Assembly (NCBI RefSeq): GCF_003952945.1
Contig: NZ_QXGK01000002.1
Span: forward strand, 172,989 to 236,988
Reading direction: 5' to 3'
DNA: 64,000 nucleotides
Source: Bifidobacterium samirii
Lineage (GTDB): Bacteria > Actinomycetota > Actinomycetes > Actinomycetales > Bifidobacteriaceae
A program made the position numbers and the translations under genes. The notes beneath the pieces are model-generated. The model was not told the origin of the DNA. It did not search any database and saw only the letters and a list, made by a program, of their open reading frames with translations. Below, one piece after another: positions 16,617 through 25,977 of the stretch (position 1 is the stretch's first letter; each line of letters starts with the position of its first letter).

Positions 16617-18893
16617 TCAGTCGACGGGGTCGACGCGGCGCAGGCGCGGCGGACGCCGGGTCGCGATGAACAGCGGCTGCACTTCGACGAGCGGATTGAA
16701 CGCGGCCAGTCCGAACCACTGGACCGGCGAGCCGGCCAGCCGGCGGATCGCGTACTTGGTGCGCAGGGCCAGCTCGCCGCCCGGCGACACCTTCGATTCG
16801 GGCATCAGGTCCTTGTGGATGAGCACGTAGCGGATCGTGCCGATGTGCGGGTCGGCGTCGATCTTCGGATACACGGACCGTTGGGCGGGCAGTTCGCCCG
16901 ACGCACCCAGATCGTGCATGATCTGATGCAGGTAGGCGGGAATCGACTGGGACACCTTGAACCCGAGCCGGATATCGACGCGGAACAGATGGTCGGTGCC
17001 GAAGCGTTCGACCGCGTATTCGCGGGTGAACGGCTCGTCGGTCGTGTGCACCGACACGGCCCACCAGGCGCGGGCGCGCTTGGGATGGTCGGCGAAGATC
17101 GAGAAGAACATGTCGGTGCCCAGCCGCGTCATATCCGCATCGGGGCTCAGATACACGATGTTGTCGGCGAAATACGGGATGCTCCCGTCGGCGTGCAGCC
17201 GCTCCAGCGCGGGCAGGAAGTCGGCGCGCGCCATATGGCGGCGCTGCGCATGCTCGATCCGCGTGCCCACATGCCACGTGTACATGACGAACAGGATCGC
17301 CGCGGTCAGCAGCATCGTGAACCAGCCGCCGTGCAGGAACTTCGCCATCGACGCGACGAAGAACATCAGCTGGATCGTCAGGAACACGACGCAGAACACG
17401 ACCGCACCCGCGCGACGGCCCGCATGCCACAGGTGGACGGCCAGCAGCACGGTCGTCGTGATCATCGTCACCGTCAACGCGAGCCCGTACGCGGCCGACA
17501 TGCGCTCCGAATCGCGGAACAGCGCGAGCACGATCAGCGTCGACGCGCACAGCACGCCGTTGACGACCGGAATGTACAGCTGGCCGCGTGTGCTCGCCGG
17601 ATAGCGCACCTGCAGGTGCGGCATCCAGTCGAGCCGCGTCGCCTCCGACACCATCGTGAACGCGCCGGTGATCAGCGCCTGCGACGCGATCACGCCCGCC
17701 GCGACCGACAGCGCGACGGCCGCGTAGCGCACGTCGGGAGCCATCATGCGGAAGAACGGGTTGAGCCCGCGCACGCCGACGAGCGCCGGATCGTCATGAT
17801 GCCGCAGCATCCACGCGCCTTGGCCGAAGTAGCACAGGACGAGCGCGACCTTGATGAACGGCCATGTGGCGTGGATGTTGCCACGGCCGACGTGGCCCAT
17901 GTCGGAGTAGAGCGCTTCGGCGCCCGTCGTGGACAGGAACACGGTGCCCATGATCGCGATGCCGGCGCGGTTATGGTCGGAGCACAGGAAGCGGATGCCG
18001 TACGCGGGGTCGAGCGCGGCGAGCACGCTCCAGTCGCGCGACAGGTTCGCGGCGCCCACGACCGCGAGGAACGTGAACCAGACGAGCACGGTCGCGCCGA
18101 ACACGCGGCCGATGCGCTCCGTGCCGCGCGACTGGACCGCGAACAGGAGCACGATGATCGCGACCGTGACCATGAGCGTGACCTGCGGGTCGGCGGCCAG
18201 CAGCGGTTCGAGCGGCGGCAGCGTGCGCAGGCCCTCCACGGCGGAGCTGATCGACACGGCGGGTGTGAGCACCGAGTCGGCGAGGAACGCGGCGCCGCCG
18301 AGCATCGCGGGCGCGGCGAGCCACGCGCCATGCCGGCGGATCAGCGAGTAGAGCGCGAAGATGCCGCCCTCGCCGTTGTTGTCGATGCGCATCGCGACCA
18401 GCACGTATTTGACGGTCGTGATGAGCGTGATCGACCAGAACACGAGCGACAGCAGGCCGAGCACCGCGGCACGGTCCGTGTTCGCCAGACCGCCCTGGCC
18501 GGCGAGGAACGTCTGCGCGGTGTACAGGGGCGACGTGCCGATGTCGCCGTAGACGACGCCGAGCGCGACGAGCATCATCGCCGGCGTGACCCGGTCGGGG
18601 CCGGATTGGCGGCGCGTCCACCAGCGGCCGAGCGGGCCGCGGGCGGCGGCGCGGGCCAGTCGGCGCTCGCGCGCTTCGCCGGCCCTGCGCCGACGGTCGA
18701 GTTCGCGGCGTTCCGCCTTGGTGAGCGTGTGCCGGGAGACGGCCACCTTGGGCGCGTTGGTGAACGCCGAGGCCTTGAGCAGCGTGGGTTCCGGGACGTT
18801 TTCGGGTTGGGTTTCGGGTTGGGTTCCGGTCTGGGTTTCGAGGTCGGCTTCGGTTTCGTTTTCGGATCGGTTTTCGGCTTGGCGTTCGGTCAT
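16617..18893 (-). CDS. kup: KUP-family potassium uptake transporter
   Basis: Imports K+ across the cytoplasmic membrane, probably with H+. The hallmark GVVYGDIGTSPLY is at residues 112-124, at the first TM; about twelve TM segments follow to about residue 560, then a cytosolic C-terminal domain. At 758 residues it is longer than typical KUP proteins because of a charged 100-residue N-terminal extension with a repetitive E/T/Q-P stretch (ETQTGTQPETQPE) and an Arg-rich region just before the membrane. The start at 18893 follows GGGGG; the longer frame from 18932 adds 13 residues without support. It is followed by the HD-domain gene. Confidence 0.92.
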   Translation of the reverse strand: MTERQAENRSENETEADLETQTGTQPETQPENVPEPTLLKASAFTNAPKVAVSRHTLTKAERRELDRRRRAGEARERRLARAAARGPLGRWWTRRQSGPDRVTPAMMLVALGVVYGDIGTSPLYTAQTFLAGQGGLANTDRAAVLGLLSLVFWSITLITTVKYVLVAMRIDNNGEGGIFALYSLIRRHGAWLAAPAMLGGAAFLADSVLTPAVSISSAVEGLRTLPPLEPLLAADPQVTLMVTVAIIVLLFAVQSRGTERIGRVFGATVLVWFTFLAVVGAANLSRDWSVLAALDPAYGIRFLCSDHNRAGIAIMGTVFLSTTGAEALYSDMGHVGRGNIHATWPFIKVALVLCYFGQGAWMLRHHDDPALVGVRGLNPFFRMMAPDVRYAAVALSVAAGVIASQALITGAFTMVSEATRLDWMPHLQVRYPASTRGQLYIPVVNGVLCASTLIVLALFRDSERMSAAYGLALTVTMITTTVLLAVHLWHAGRRAGAVVFCVVFLTIQLMFFVASMAKFLHGGWFTMLLTAAILFVMYTWHVGTRIEHAQRRHMARADFLPALERLHADGSIPYFADNIVYLSPDADMTRLGTDMFFSIFADHPKRARAWWAVSVHTTDEPFTREYAVERFGTDHLFRVDIRLGFKVSQSIPAYLHQIMHDLGASGELPAQRSVYPKIDADPHIGTIRYVLIHKDLMPESKVSPGGELALRTKYAIRRLAGSPVQWFGLAAFNPLVEVQPLFIATRRPPRLRRVDPVD

Positions 18894-19027
18894 GGCACCC
18901 CCTTGGCGGGGACTCTCCCCGCGGTCGCACACCTCCTGCGGGGGCCGGCCGACGGCCCTTCCGTTGGGTCTGCCCTCGACATAGCGGGCCAGTATAGGAC
19001 CGTCGCCTGAATCGGACCACCGGTATC

Positions 19028-19067
19028 GGCATCCGGTCGCGATCGGGTCGATACGTGACCGGATGCC
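19028..19067 (-). terminator. Terminator hairpin after the TatD gene
   Basis: A perfect 11-bp stem GGCATCCGGTC / GACCGGATGCC with an 18-base loop, 35 bp beyond the tatD stop and upstream of kup, so kup probably has its own promoter. Confidence 0.6.
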
Positions 19068-19101
19068 TACGACGGGGAACGTCGCGCAGCCGTCGCCGCC
19101 G

Positions 19102-20058
19102 TCAGATGCCGTACACCTCGCGCGTGGTGCGGCGGGTGCCGCGCGCCACGTCGGCGACCGGCATGTCGAACACGTCGGCGAGCGCCGCGAGCGTGTACGG
19201 GATCATGTAGGGCGCGTTGGTGCGGCCGCGGTACGGCATGGGCGTCAGGTAGGGGGCGTCGGTTTCGACCATGACGTGGTCGAGGCCGACGATGCGCGCG
19301 GATTCGCGGATGCCGTCGTTGCCCTTGTAGCTGCACGTGCCGGACATGCTCAGATACCAGCCGTGTTCACGCGCGACTTCGGCGATGGCGGCGTCGCCGG
19401 AGTAGCTGTGGAAGACGGTGCGTTCGGGCGCGCCGTCGGCGAGGAGGGTGTCGATGACCTCCGTGTGCGCGTCGCGGTCGTGGATCTGCATGGGCAGGTC
19501 GAGCTCCTTGGCGAGGACGATGTGGGCGCGGAACGCCTCGCGCTGGAGTTCCTTGGCGTCCTCGCCGGTGCGGAACAGGTCCATGCCGGTCTCGCCGATG
19601 GCGACGACCTGCTGCGGGTGGGCGCGGGCGAGGCGGGCGACCTCGGCCATCGCCTCGTCGAAGGGGACGTCGTGGTGCGGTTTGTAGCGGACGGGCAGTC
19701 CGTCGGGGCCGGGTGCGGCGCGGTGGCCGTGTTTGACGGATTCGTTGGGGTGGATGGCGATGGCGGCATGGACGCGGCCGGGATGGTCGACCGCCATGTC
19801 GATGGCGGTCATGAGGTCGGGCAGTTCGCAGCCGGAGTCGATGATGCCGCTCACGCCGACGGCGGCGGCCTGGTCGAGCAGTTCGTCGACGCTGTAGACG
19901 GGCACGTCGGGCTGGCCTTTCTCGGCGGCCTCGTGCGCCATGGCGCGGGCGAACGGCACGACGGAGGCGACGTGCGTGTGGTTGTCGATGACGTGCGCGT
20001 CTTCGGGGAGCGCGTCGGGGGCCGGGGCCCAGCTGCGGTCGCGGTGATGCTTGCTCAT
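19102..20058 (-). CDS. tatD: TatD-family metal-dependent deoxyribonuclease
   Basis: A TIM-barrel metallohydrolase with 3'-5' DNA exonuclease activity in characterised relatives; cytosolic. Metal ligands follow the family order: H27 and H29 in DNHTH, Glu in AIGETGMDLF, His in MQIHDRDAH, His in FHSYSGD and Asp in VETDAPYL near the end. The usual TPMPYRGRTN loop follows. The 318-residue length is slightly above the family mean because of an N-terminal 20-residue lead. GGGGCG precedes the ATG. It is 47 bp downstream of the symporter gene, but it is a housekeeping function and probably unrelated. Confidence 0.9.
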   Translation of the reverse strand: MSKHHRDRSWAPAPDALPEDAHVIDNHTHVASVVPFARAMAHEAAEKGQPDVPVYSVDELLDQAAAVGVSGIIDSGCELPDLMTAIDMAVDHPGRVHAAIAIHPNESVKHGHRAAPGPDGLPVRYKPHHDVPFDEAMAEVARLARAHPQQVVAIGETGMDLFRTGEDAKELQREAFRAHIVLAKELDLPMQIHDRDAHTEVIDTLLADGAPERTVFHSYSGDAAIAEVAREHGWYLSMSGTCSYKGNDGIRESARIVGLDHVMVETDAPYLTPMPYRGRTNAPYMIPYTLAALADVFDMPVADVARGTRRTTREVYGI

Positions 20059-20105
20059 GCGCCCCAGTCTAGGCGACGGGCCGGGCGTACCGTCGGATGG
20101 TCCGT

Positions 20106-21785
20106 CTACCAGCAGCGGTCGTAGGGGATGCCGGTGAGGCGTTCGACGATGCGGCGGGTGTCGTCGGCGGCGTCGGCCTTGGAGCCGCCGGCACGCAGGC
20201 GGTCGATCTCGGCGAGGACGACGCCGTCGGTGCGGCGGTCGATCGTCAGGCGGGAGGAGACGAACCAGCAGACCGCCATCGCGCAGGCGAACCAGCCGAG
20301 CATCACCGCACCCAGGCCGATGCGCGCCGTTGCCGGCTGCGCGTCGGCGGACAGCGTCGAGTCGAAGCCGACCGCGGACAGCACGAAGCCGACCGCGATC
20401 GTCGCGATGCCCGATCCGAGCTGGCGGAACGACGCCTGGATGCCGGAGAACGTGGCCGAACGGTAGCGGCGGGTCACGATCTGGTCGATGTCGGCGATGT
20501 AGGGGAACACGGCCCACGGCAGGTAGCCGCACAGCGCCTTGAACGCGAAGAACCACAGCGCGCCGGCGACGGCGGACACCGTCCATGCGGCGTCGGGCAG
20601 CAGGCCGCGCATCGCGCCGGTGGGCGAGAGCATCCACGCGGCGAACAGCCACAGCGCGCCGACGAGGCATCCGGCGAAGTTAATCGCGTACATGCGCTTG
20701 GGGCCGAGGCGGGTCATGCCCACGCCGAACAGGGGCATCAGCGGCAGGGAGACGGCCGTGCAGCCCAGCAGCAGCGAGGCGAACGCGGCGGTGCGGTTCC
20801 AGTCGTAGACGACGAAGAACACGAACGTCTGGCCGAACACGTCCATCGACACCTGCACGAGCAGGTAGATCGACAGGTGGCGGCGGAATTCGGCGACGCG
20901 CAGCGTGCTCGCGTACTCGCGCAGCACCTTGACCGCGCGACGGCACCATCCGGCCACGCCGATATGCCCCTCGCGGATCTCGCCGCGCGCGTACGCGCCG
21001 AATCCGGCCTCCTCCGGCGTCATCTCCCACGTGAAGCGCCACGTGCACAGCACGGCGAGCGCGAACAGGACGGTCACGCCGATCGTGAACGCCATGTAGC
21101 CGCCGGGCCGCTCCTCGCCGGTCAGGCCGAGCACGGCCGCGCCGACGAGCGGGATGAGCGTGCCGGCGCCGGTGGAGATGAACAGGCGCACGGTGGACAG
21201 CGTGGTGCGGCTGGTGAAGTCGGGCGTCATCTCGCCGGGCAGTGGGTTGTAGGCGGTGGCGAACAGCTGCGCGAGCACCACCCACGTCACGTAGGCGAGC
21301 GCGTACACGGCCAGCGGCAGGCCGGGGATCCACAGGAACACGCCGGTGAGCAGCAACGGCGAGACGATGAGCAGCAGCAGTCGGCGCCGACCGTACCGAC
21401 GGCCCAGATTGTAGCGGTACAGATTGTCGTCGAGCACGCCGAACAGGAGCGCGGCGAGGGCGCTGACGAGCGCGCTCAGGCCGATCACCGACTGCGATGT
21501 GGCGATGTCCATGCCGCAGAAGCGCGTCCAGAACAGCGCCAGGTACGTGGAGATGATGGTCAGCTGGCCGCCGCCGTAGAAGTCGCCGACGCCGTAGCCG
21601 ACGGCCTGCGGCAGGGTGATGCGCCTGCGGTCGGAGCGGGTGACCGCCGCGTCGAGCGCGCGGCTCGCCTTGCTGGTGCCGGTCGGGGATGCTTCAGTCG
21701 GGGATGCTCCGGCCGCGCGGGTTCCGGAAGCGTCCGTTCCGTTCTGGTTCGTCTGGTCGATGATGCCGCCGTCCTGCGCCGACAT
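20106..21785 (-). CDS. GPH-family (MelB-like) glycoside symporter
   Basis: A cation-coupled glycoside transporter of the MFS/GPH type, with about twelve TM segments over 559 residues. The start of the core, ITLPQAVGYGVGDFYGGGQL, and the motif GVLDDNLYRYNLGRRYGRRR between TM2 and TM3 match the GPH pattern. A 50-residue Thr/Ala/Ser-rich N-terminal extension is unusual. AAGGAG stands 7 nt before the chosen ATG. It is the last gene of an operon with GH27 and GH51, so it most likely imports arabinosides or galactosides released from plant polymers; the exact substrate is inferred from neighbours. Confidence 0.85.
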   Translation of the reverse strand: MSAQDGGIIDQTNQNGTDASGTRAAGASPTEASPTGTSKASRALDAAVTRSDRRRITLPQAVGYGVGDFYGGGQLTIISTYLALFWTRFCGMDIATSQSVIGLSALVSALAALLFGVLDDNLYRYNLGRRYGRRRLLLLIVSPLLLTGVFLWIPGLPLAVYALAYVTWVVLAQLFATAYNPLPGEMTPDFTSRTTLSTVRLFISTGAGTLIPLVGAAVLGLTGEERPGGYMAFTIGVTVLFALAVLCTWRFTWEMTPEEAGFGAYARGEIREGHIGVAGWCRRAVKVLREYASTLRVAEFRRHLSIYLLVQVSMDVFGQTFVFFVVYDWNRTAAFASLLLGCTAVSLPLMPLFGVGMTRLGPKRMYAINFAGCLVGALWLFAAWMLSPTGAMRGLLPDAAWTVSAVAGALWFFAFKALCGYLPWAVFPYIADIDQIVTRRYRSATFSGIQASFRQLGSGIATIAVGFVLSAVGFDSTLSADAQPATARIGLGAVMLGWFACAMAVCWFVSSRLTIDRRTDGVVLAEIDRLRAGGSKADAADDTRRIVERLTGIPYDRCW

Positions 21786-21804
21786 GCTTGCTCCTTGCGT
21801 CATG

Positions 21805-21827
21805 CCGGAACGCACGGTGCGCTCCGG
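21805..21827 (-). terminator. Intercistronic hairpin between GH51 and the symporter
   Basis: CCGGAACGCAC and GTGCGCTCCGG form a near-perfect hairpin in the 70-bp gap. It could partly attenuate or stabilise the operon transcript rather than end it. Confidence 0.4.
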
Positions 21828-21855
21828 CGAGGATGATGATTGCCGCCCCGTCGCG

Positions 21856-24273
21856 TCAGCGCCGCACCGCGAGCGTGGTGAACGACCACGCGGGCGCCGT
21901 GTACGTCCCAGAGGCGAGCGTCACGTCGTGTGCGACGGGCCGCACCGGCGCTTCGACGCCGCGTTCGCCCGCGTACGGGTCGTCGCCGGCGAGGACGTGC
22001 GCGGTGACGACGGCGCGTGCCGCGGCGGGCACGTCGAGCGCGTCGAGGATCCGCGTGAGGTCCACGTCGACGGGGTCGGCGAGCGCGTTGACGATGCGGA
22101 TGTAGTCGATGCCGGCCGCGCTGTCGCGGGCGACGGTGACGGTGCGGCGCGGCTCGTCGGCGGTCTCGCGGCCGGAGGCGACCGGCCTGCCGTCGATGGT
22201 CAGCGCCATCGTCTCGCCGCGGTCGGCGACGTCGATGCGCACGTGCCAGACGGTGCCGGGGCGGACCATGTCCATCGACACTTCGGTGCCGGCCAGCTGG
22301 TAGCCGCAGCCGTCGCGGATGAGGTCGAGGCCGAAGCCGCGGCCGAGGGAGGTGCGGCTGTGGTCGGGGCCGTCCACGTCGCCGGATTCGATCTGCACGC
22401 CCCACATGCCTTCGTGGTAGGTGACGGTCGCTTCGATCGTGTACGCGTCGGCGGTCAGGCCGTCGGGCAGCGGCAGGTCGACGGGGCCGTTGCCGCGGTA
22501 GGCGACGGGCGGCAGGTCGAAGCGCCGGCCGTCGGCGCAGGTGAGCGCGAGGTCGGCGAAGTCGGCGTGGGCGCCGCCGTTGAGGCGCAGCCGCAGCGTG
22601 TCGGGCAGGGTGCGGCGGAACGTGGTCGGGCCGTCGAGGGCGACGGGCCATGCGGTGTCGGCGGCGGTGGAGGCGATCATCTGCTGCACCCAGTAGCTGA
22701 CGGTGTGGTGGACGCGCTCGTTGTCGAAGTAGATGAGGTCGGGGTCCCAGCTGTTGTGGCCGTTCTTGGCGAACAGCGGCGCGTAGGAGGCCATGGCGAC
22801 GACGTCGCCGTTGAGCTCCATGCGTCCCATGAACGCGGCTTCGGCGAGGCCGTTGATGAGCTGCGTGCCCCAGGAGCCGTATTCGCCGAGGTACACCTTG
22901 GGGCCGTTGCGGTCGGTGCGGTCGTAATGGTCGAGGTTGTGGAACCACCAGCTGGGCGCCTGGTAGGAGTGTTCGTCGACGATCGGCAGGTGACGTTCGC
23001 GCGCGTACGCCCAGCCGGCCTCGTAGTCGGCGCCGGAGGGGGACGGCCCGACGGTGCCGACGATCGTGATCTCGGGGTGGGCCGCGGCGACGGCGTCGTG
23101 GATGCGGGCGAAGCGGTCCTTGAACACGTCGTCGATGAGGTCCTCGTTGCCGATGCCGAGGTATTCGAGCCCGAACGGCTCCGGGTGGCCCATCTCGGCG
23201 CGTTTGGCGGCCCATTCGTTGTCGGCGGGGTCGGCGTTGCAGAAGTCGATGAGGGCGAGCACCTCGTCGATGTAGGCGGGCATGTCCTCGAGGGCGATCG
23301 GGACGGGCCCCTGGCTGGTGTTCTGGCAGCTCACGCCGGCGGGGAGCACGGGCAGCGGCTTGGCGCCGATCGTCTCGCACAGGCGGAAGTACTCGTAGAA
23401 GCCGATGCGGAACGACTGGTGGTAGCCCCACGTGTTGAAGTCGTGCGGACGGTGTTCGACGGGGCCGATCGTGCGCGGCCAGCGGTACATGTTGTCGAGT
23501 CCGAGGCCGTGCGTGATGCATCCGCCGGGGAAGCGCATGAACCGCGGGTGCAGGTCGGCGAGCGCCTCGACGAGGTCGGGGCGGAAGTGTTCGAGTCCGC
23601 GGTAGGTGGTGCGCGGCTCGCAGCTGACGAAGTCGATGTCGATGACGCCGACGGTCGGGAAGGCGACGCGCAGCATGCCCTGCCGTGCGATGACGGGCAT
23701 GGCCGCGCCGTCGGCGGATCCGTCCGCGTCGCCGGTATCGCCGGCCCCGGCGGGGATGGTCAGGACGGCGTGCAGCTGCGTCCAGTCGCCGTCGGCGGCG
23801 GATGCGGGGGCGGTCAGCGTGGCGGCGGCGAGCATGGCGCCGTCGTCGCCGGTCAGGGCGACGTCGATGGGCGCGGGGCCGCCGTGGGCGCGCGCCCACA
23901 GCGTGCAGTCGTACGTTTCGCCGGCGCGCAGCGTCATGCCGTCGAATCCGATGTTCTCCAGCGCGGGCGCGCCGCCGTCGACGCGGACGGTCTCGACGAT
24001 CGCGTAGTGCGGGTTCTCGACGGCGAGCGGCGACGCGTCGCCGATGCCGAACGCGGCGAGGGAGCCGGCGGGCACGGTCTTGCGCCATGCGGTGTAGTTC
24101 GACCAGTCGCGGTTGTCCCTGCGGTCGTATTCGAAGGCGCCGTTCTGGACGAGTTCGCTGTTGAGGCCGCCGTCGGCCGAGTGGCTGATGTCCTCGAAGA
24201 ACAGGCCCCACAGGTCGGTGCTGATGGCGCGTTCGCCCGTCTTGTCGAGCGTGGCGGTGATGCGGTCGGTCAT
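21856..24273 (-). CDS. GH51 alpha-L-arabinofuranosidase (large form)
   Basis: Releases terminal alpha-L-arabinofuranose from arabinan, arabinoxylan or arabinogalactan oligosaccharides. Acid/base Glu377 in YLGIGNED and nucleophile Glu464 in YLGEYGSWG fit clan GH-A. An inserted carbohydrate-binding-like beta domain lies at about residues 85-215, followed by the barrel (from RFMRFPGGC at 244) and a C-terminal beta-sandwich with a second jelly-roll-like segment to 805. No signal peptide is visible, so it acts in the cytosol. It is second in an operon GH27-GH51-symporter and lies opposite the LacI/GH43/GH51 unit. Confidence 0.92.
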   Translation of the reverse strand: MTDRITATLDKTGERAISTDLWGLFFEDISHSADGGLNSELVQNGAFEYDRRDNRDWSNYTAWRKTVPAGSLAAFGIGDASPLAVENPHYAIVETVRVDGGAPALENIGFDGMTLRAGETYDCTLWARAHGGPAPIDVALTGDDGAMLAAATLTAPASAADGDWTQLHAVLTIPAGAGDTGDADGSADGAAMPVIARQGMLRVAFPTVGVIDIDFVSCEPRTTYRGLEHFRPDLVEALADLHPRFMRFPGGCITHGLGLDNMYRWPRTIGPVEHRPHDFNTWGYHQSFRIGFYEYFRLCETIGAKPLPVLPAGVSCQNTSQGPVPIALEDMPAYIDEVLALIDFCNADPADNEWAAKRAEMGHPEPFGLEYLGIGNEDLIDDVFKDRFARIHDAVAAAHPEITIVGTVGPSPSGADYEAGWAYARERHLPIVDEHSYQAPSWWFHNLDHYDRTDRNGPKVYLGEYGSWGTQLINGLAEAAFMGRMELNGDVVAMASYAPLFAKNGHNSWDPDLIYFDNERVHHTVSYWVQQMIASTAADTAWPVALDGPTTFRRTLPDTLRLRLNGGAHADFADLALTCADGRRFDLPPVAYRGNGPVDLPLPDGLTADAYTIEATVTYHEGMWGVQIESGDVDGPDHSRTSLGRGFGLDLIRDGCGYQLAGTEVSMDMVRPGTVWHVRIDVADRGETMALTIDGRPVASGRETADEPRRTVTVARDSAAGIDYIRIVNALADPVDVDLTRILDALDVPAAARAVVTAHVLAGDDPYAGERGVEAPVRPVAHDVTLASGTYTAPAWSFTTLAVRR

Positions 24274-24342
24274 ATGGTGCGTTCCTTTGCTGCGTGTCCG
24301 GGGTCGCGGTCCGGGTGCGGTCTGCGTGCGGTCGGGTTGCGG

Positions 24343-25758
24343 CTACTTGCGGTCGAGGGCGACCCACAGCGCGCCGTGGGCGGGGATCGTGCCGGTGATG
24401 ATGCGGTCGGCGCCCTCGCCTTCGATGCGCACGTCGGCGTCGCCGCCGGGCATGCCGGCGAACAGGTCGGTGAGCGTCCAGTCGTCGTCGCGCGCGTCGA
24501 GTCCGACGATGGACTGCAGCTGGATGTTGCCGCCGATGTCGAAGTCGTCGTCGCCGGTCCAGAACAGGGCCGCGTAGTGGCCGCCCGGATGCGCGGACGG
24601 GGTGCCGTCGGCCCAGTCGGCGGCGTCGGCGGCCCATACGATGAATTCGCCGCGGTAGGAGTCGTCCTCCCACCAGCGTGCGAAGATGCGCTCGCGCACG
24701 GTCTCGTGGTTGTTCGTCGAGCCGGCGAGGACCTCGCGCAGCGCGGGGTTGGCGAGCAGGGCGATCGTGTCGGGTTCGCTGGTGGGCAGGTCGCCGCCGA
24801 CCATGAGCGGCGAGCGGCCCATGCACCAGAGGGCGAGGAGCGTGCGCTGCTCGTCCGGGGTGAGGCGCGACTGGCGGTCGTCGCCGCGTTCGGCGCGCAG
24901 GCCGATGTGGCCGAAGGGCACCATGTCGGCGTCGGCCCAGTGGCCGGTGGTCTGGAACGGGGCCCAGCGGGCGAGGCGGGCGAACTGCTGGTAGATGTCC
25001 TCCCAGCGGTCCCACAGGTCGTCGGAGATGCGCCACATCTGCGCGTTGCCGCGCAGGAAGTCGACGTAGCCGGTGGACACCCATCCGCCGGGCGACAGGG
25101 ACAGGTCGATCGGGCGGCCGTACTTGGCTTCGGCCTTGGCGATGGCGCGATGGTGGGCGGCGATCTCGTCGGCGTGGAACGGGGTCTGCATGTCGTCGAC
25201 CTTGAGGAAGTCGAGTCCCCAGGAGGCGAACAGGTCGAGCTGGGCGTCGTACCAGGCCTGCGCGCCGGGGTGCTTCTGGTTCAGGCCGTAGTTGTCGGGG
25301 TTCCACTTGCACACGTGGTCGAGGTCGGCGATGTCGCGCGCGGTATAGTCGGTGCCGTATACGGGCAGGTCGCGGTCGACGGCCAAGCGTGGGATGCCGC
25401 GCATCATGTGCACGCCGAGCTTGAGGCCGAGCTCGTGGACGGCGGCGGCGAGCGGGGCGAAGCCGCGGCCGTCGGCGGCGGACGGGAAGCGGGCGGGGTC
25501 GGGCAGCTGGCGGCCGTACCCGTCGAGGATGAGCGGCGCGTCCGCGTTGTAGCCGTGGGCGCGCGCGGTCGGGTCGTACCAGTCGATGTCGATGACGAGC
25601 GTGTCCCATCCGGCGGCGAGCAGATGCTCCGCCATGAAGCGCGCGTTGGCGAGCACCTCGTCCTCGGTGACGGTGGTGCCGTACGAGTCCCAGCTGTTCC
25701 AGCCCATCGGCGGGCGCCATGCCTGCGGGAGTGCGTTGCCTGATGCCGTCGTCGTCAT
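24343..25758 (-). CDS. GH27 glycosidase (alpha-galactosidase or beta-L-arabinopyranosidase)
   Basis: A GH27 retaining enzyme. The start PPMGWNSWDSYG is the family signature; nucleophile D188 lies in DFLKVDD and acid/base D246/D247 in MWRISDDLW. It has 471 residues and no signal peptide. GH27 contains alpha-galactosidases and beta-L-arabinopyranosidases; the neighbours (GH51, GH43, LacI with arabinan-type context) make the arabinopyranosidase option realistic, but the sequence does not decide it. It is the first gene of its operon, with a LacI-type operator 36 bp upstream of its start. Confidence 0.88.
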   Translation of the reverse strand: MTTTASGNALPQAWRPPMGWNSWDSYGTTVTEDEVLANARFMAEHLLAAGWDTLVIDIDWYDPTARAHGYNADAPLILDGYGRQLPDPARFPSAADGRGFAPLAAAVHELGLKLGVHMMRGIPRLAVDRDLPVYGTDYTARDIADLDHVCKWNPDNYGLNQKHPGAQAWYDAQLDLFASWGLDFLKVDDMQTPFHADEIAAHHRAIAKAEAKYGRPIDLSLSPGGWVSTGYVDFLRGNAQMWRISDDLWDRWEDIYQQFARLARWAPFQTTGHWADADMVPFGHIGLRAERGDDRQSRLTPDEQRTLLALWCMGRSPLMVGGDLPTSEPDTIALLANPALREVLAGSTNNHETVRERIFARWWEDDSYRGEFIVWAADAADWADGTPSAHPGGHYAALFWTGDDDFDIGGNIQLQSIVGLDARDDDWTLTDLFAGMPGGDADVRIEGEGADRIITGTIPAHGALWVALDRK

Positions 25759-25793
25759 CGTGACCTGCTTTCGTCCGTGTCTGCGATACTGCT

Positions 25794-25807
25794 ATGTAAC
25801 GGTACAT
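25794..25807. promoter_or_regulatory. LacI-type operator O1 (ATGTAACGGTACAT)
   Basis: A partial palindrome, ATGTA-ACGG-TACAT, 36 bp upstream of the GH27 start. The same site, inverted, stands 36 bp upstream of the divergent lacI-type gene. Confidence 0.7.
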
Positions 25808-25928
25808 ATTATGATGCGTATGACGCACTGACTCAAGTGGATGTCCGGCACGGTGAGTCGGTTGATTTTGCAATGATTTACGCCGATTTTCCCGTAGGAA
25901 ACTCCGATTTTACAAACCCGATTTTTTT

Positions 25929-25942
25929 ACGTACCGTTACAT
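25929..25942. promoter_or_regulatory. LacI-type operator O2 (ACGTACCGTTACAT)
   Basis: On the reverse strand it reads ATGTAACGGTACGT, differing from O1 at one base. Centres are 135 bp apart and the segment between them is AT-rich, suitable for two divergent promoters and for looping. Confidence 0.7.
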
Positions 25943-25977
25943 ATCATCAGCCCGCAATCAGGTCGGAAGGAGACGAC

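Noticed and set aside
15850-17550. A 566-residue version of the HD protein
   Set aside because: The added part is Arg-rich shadow translation of the kup-type gene; the HD domain starts at 16563.
21616-25743. A 1375-codon open frame on the plus strand, antisense to GH51 and GH27
   Set aside because: It is a composition effect in GC-rich DNA: Val/Gly/Arg-rich without motifs, and lies opposite two clear enzymes with catalytic residues and ribosome-binding sites.
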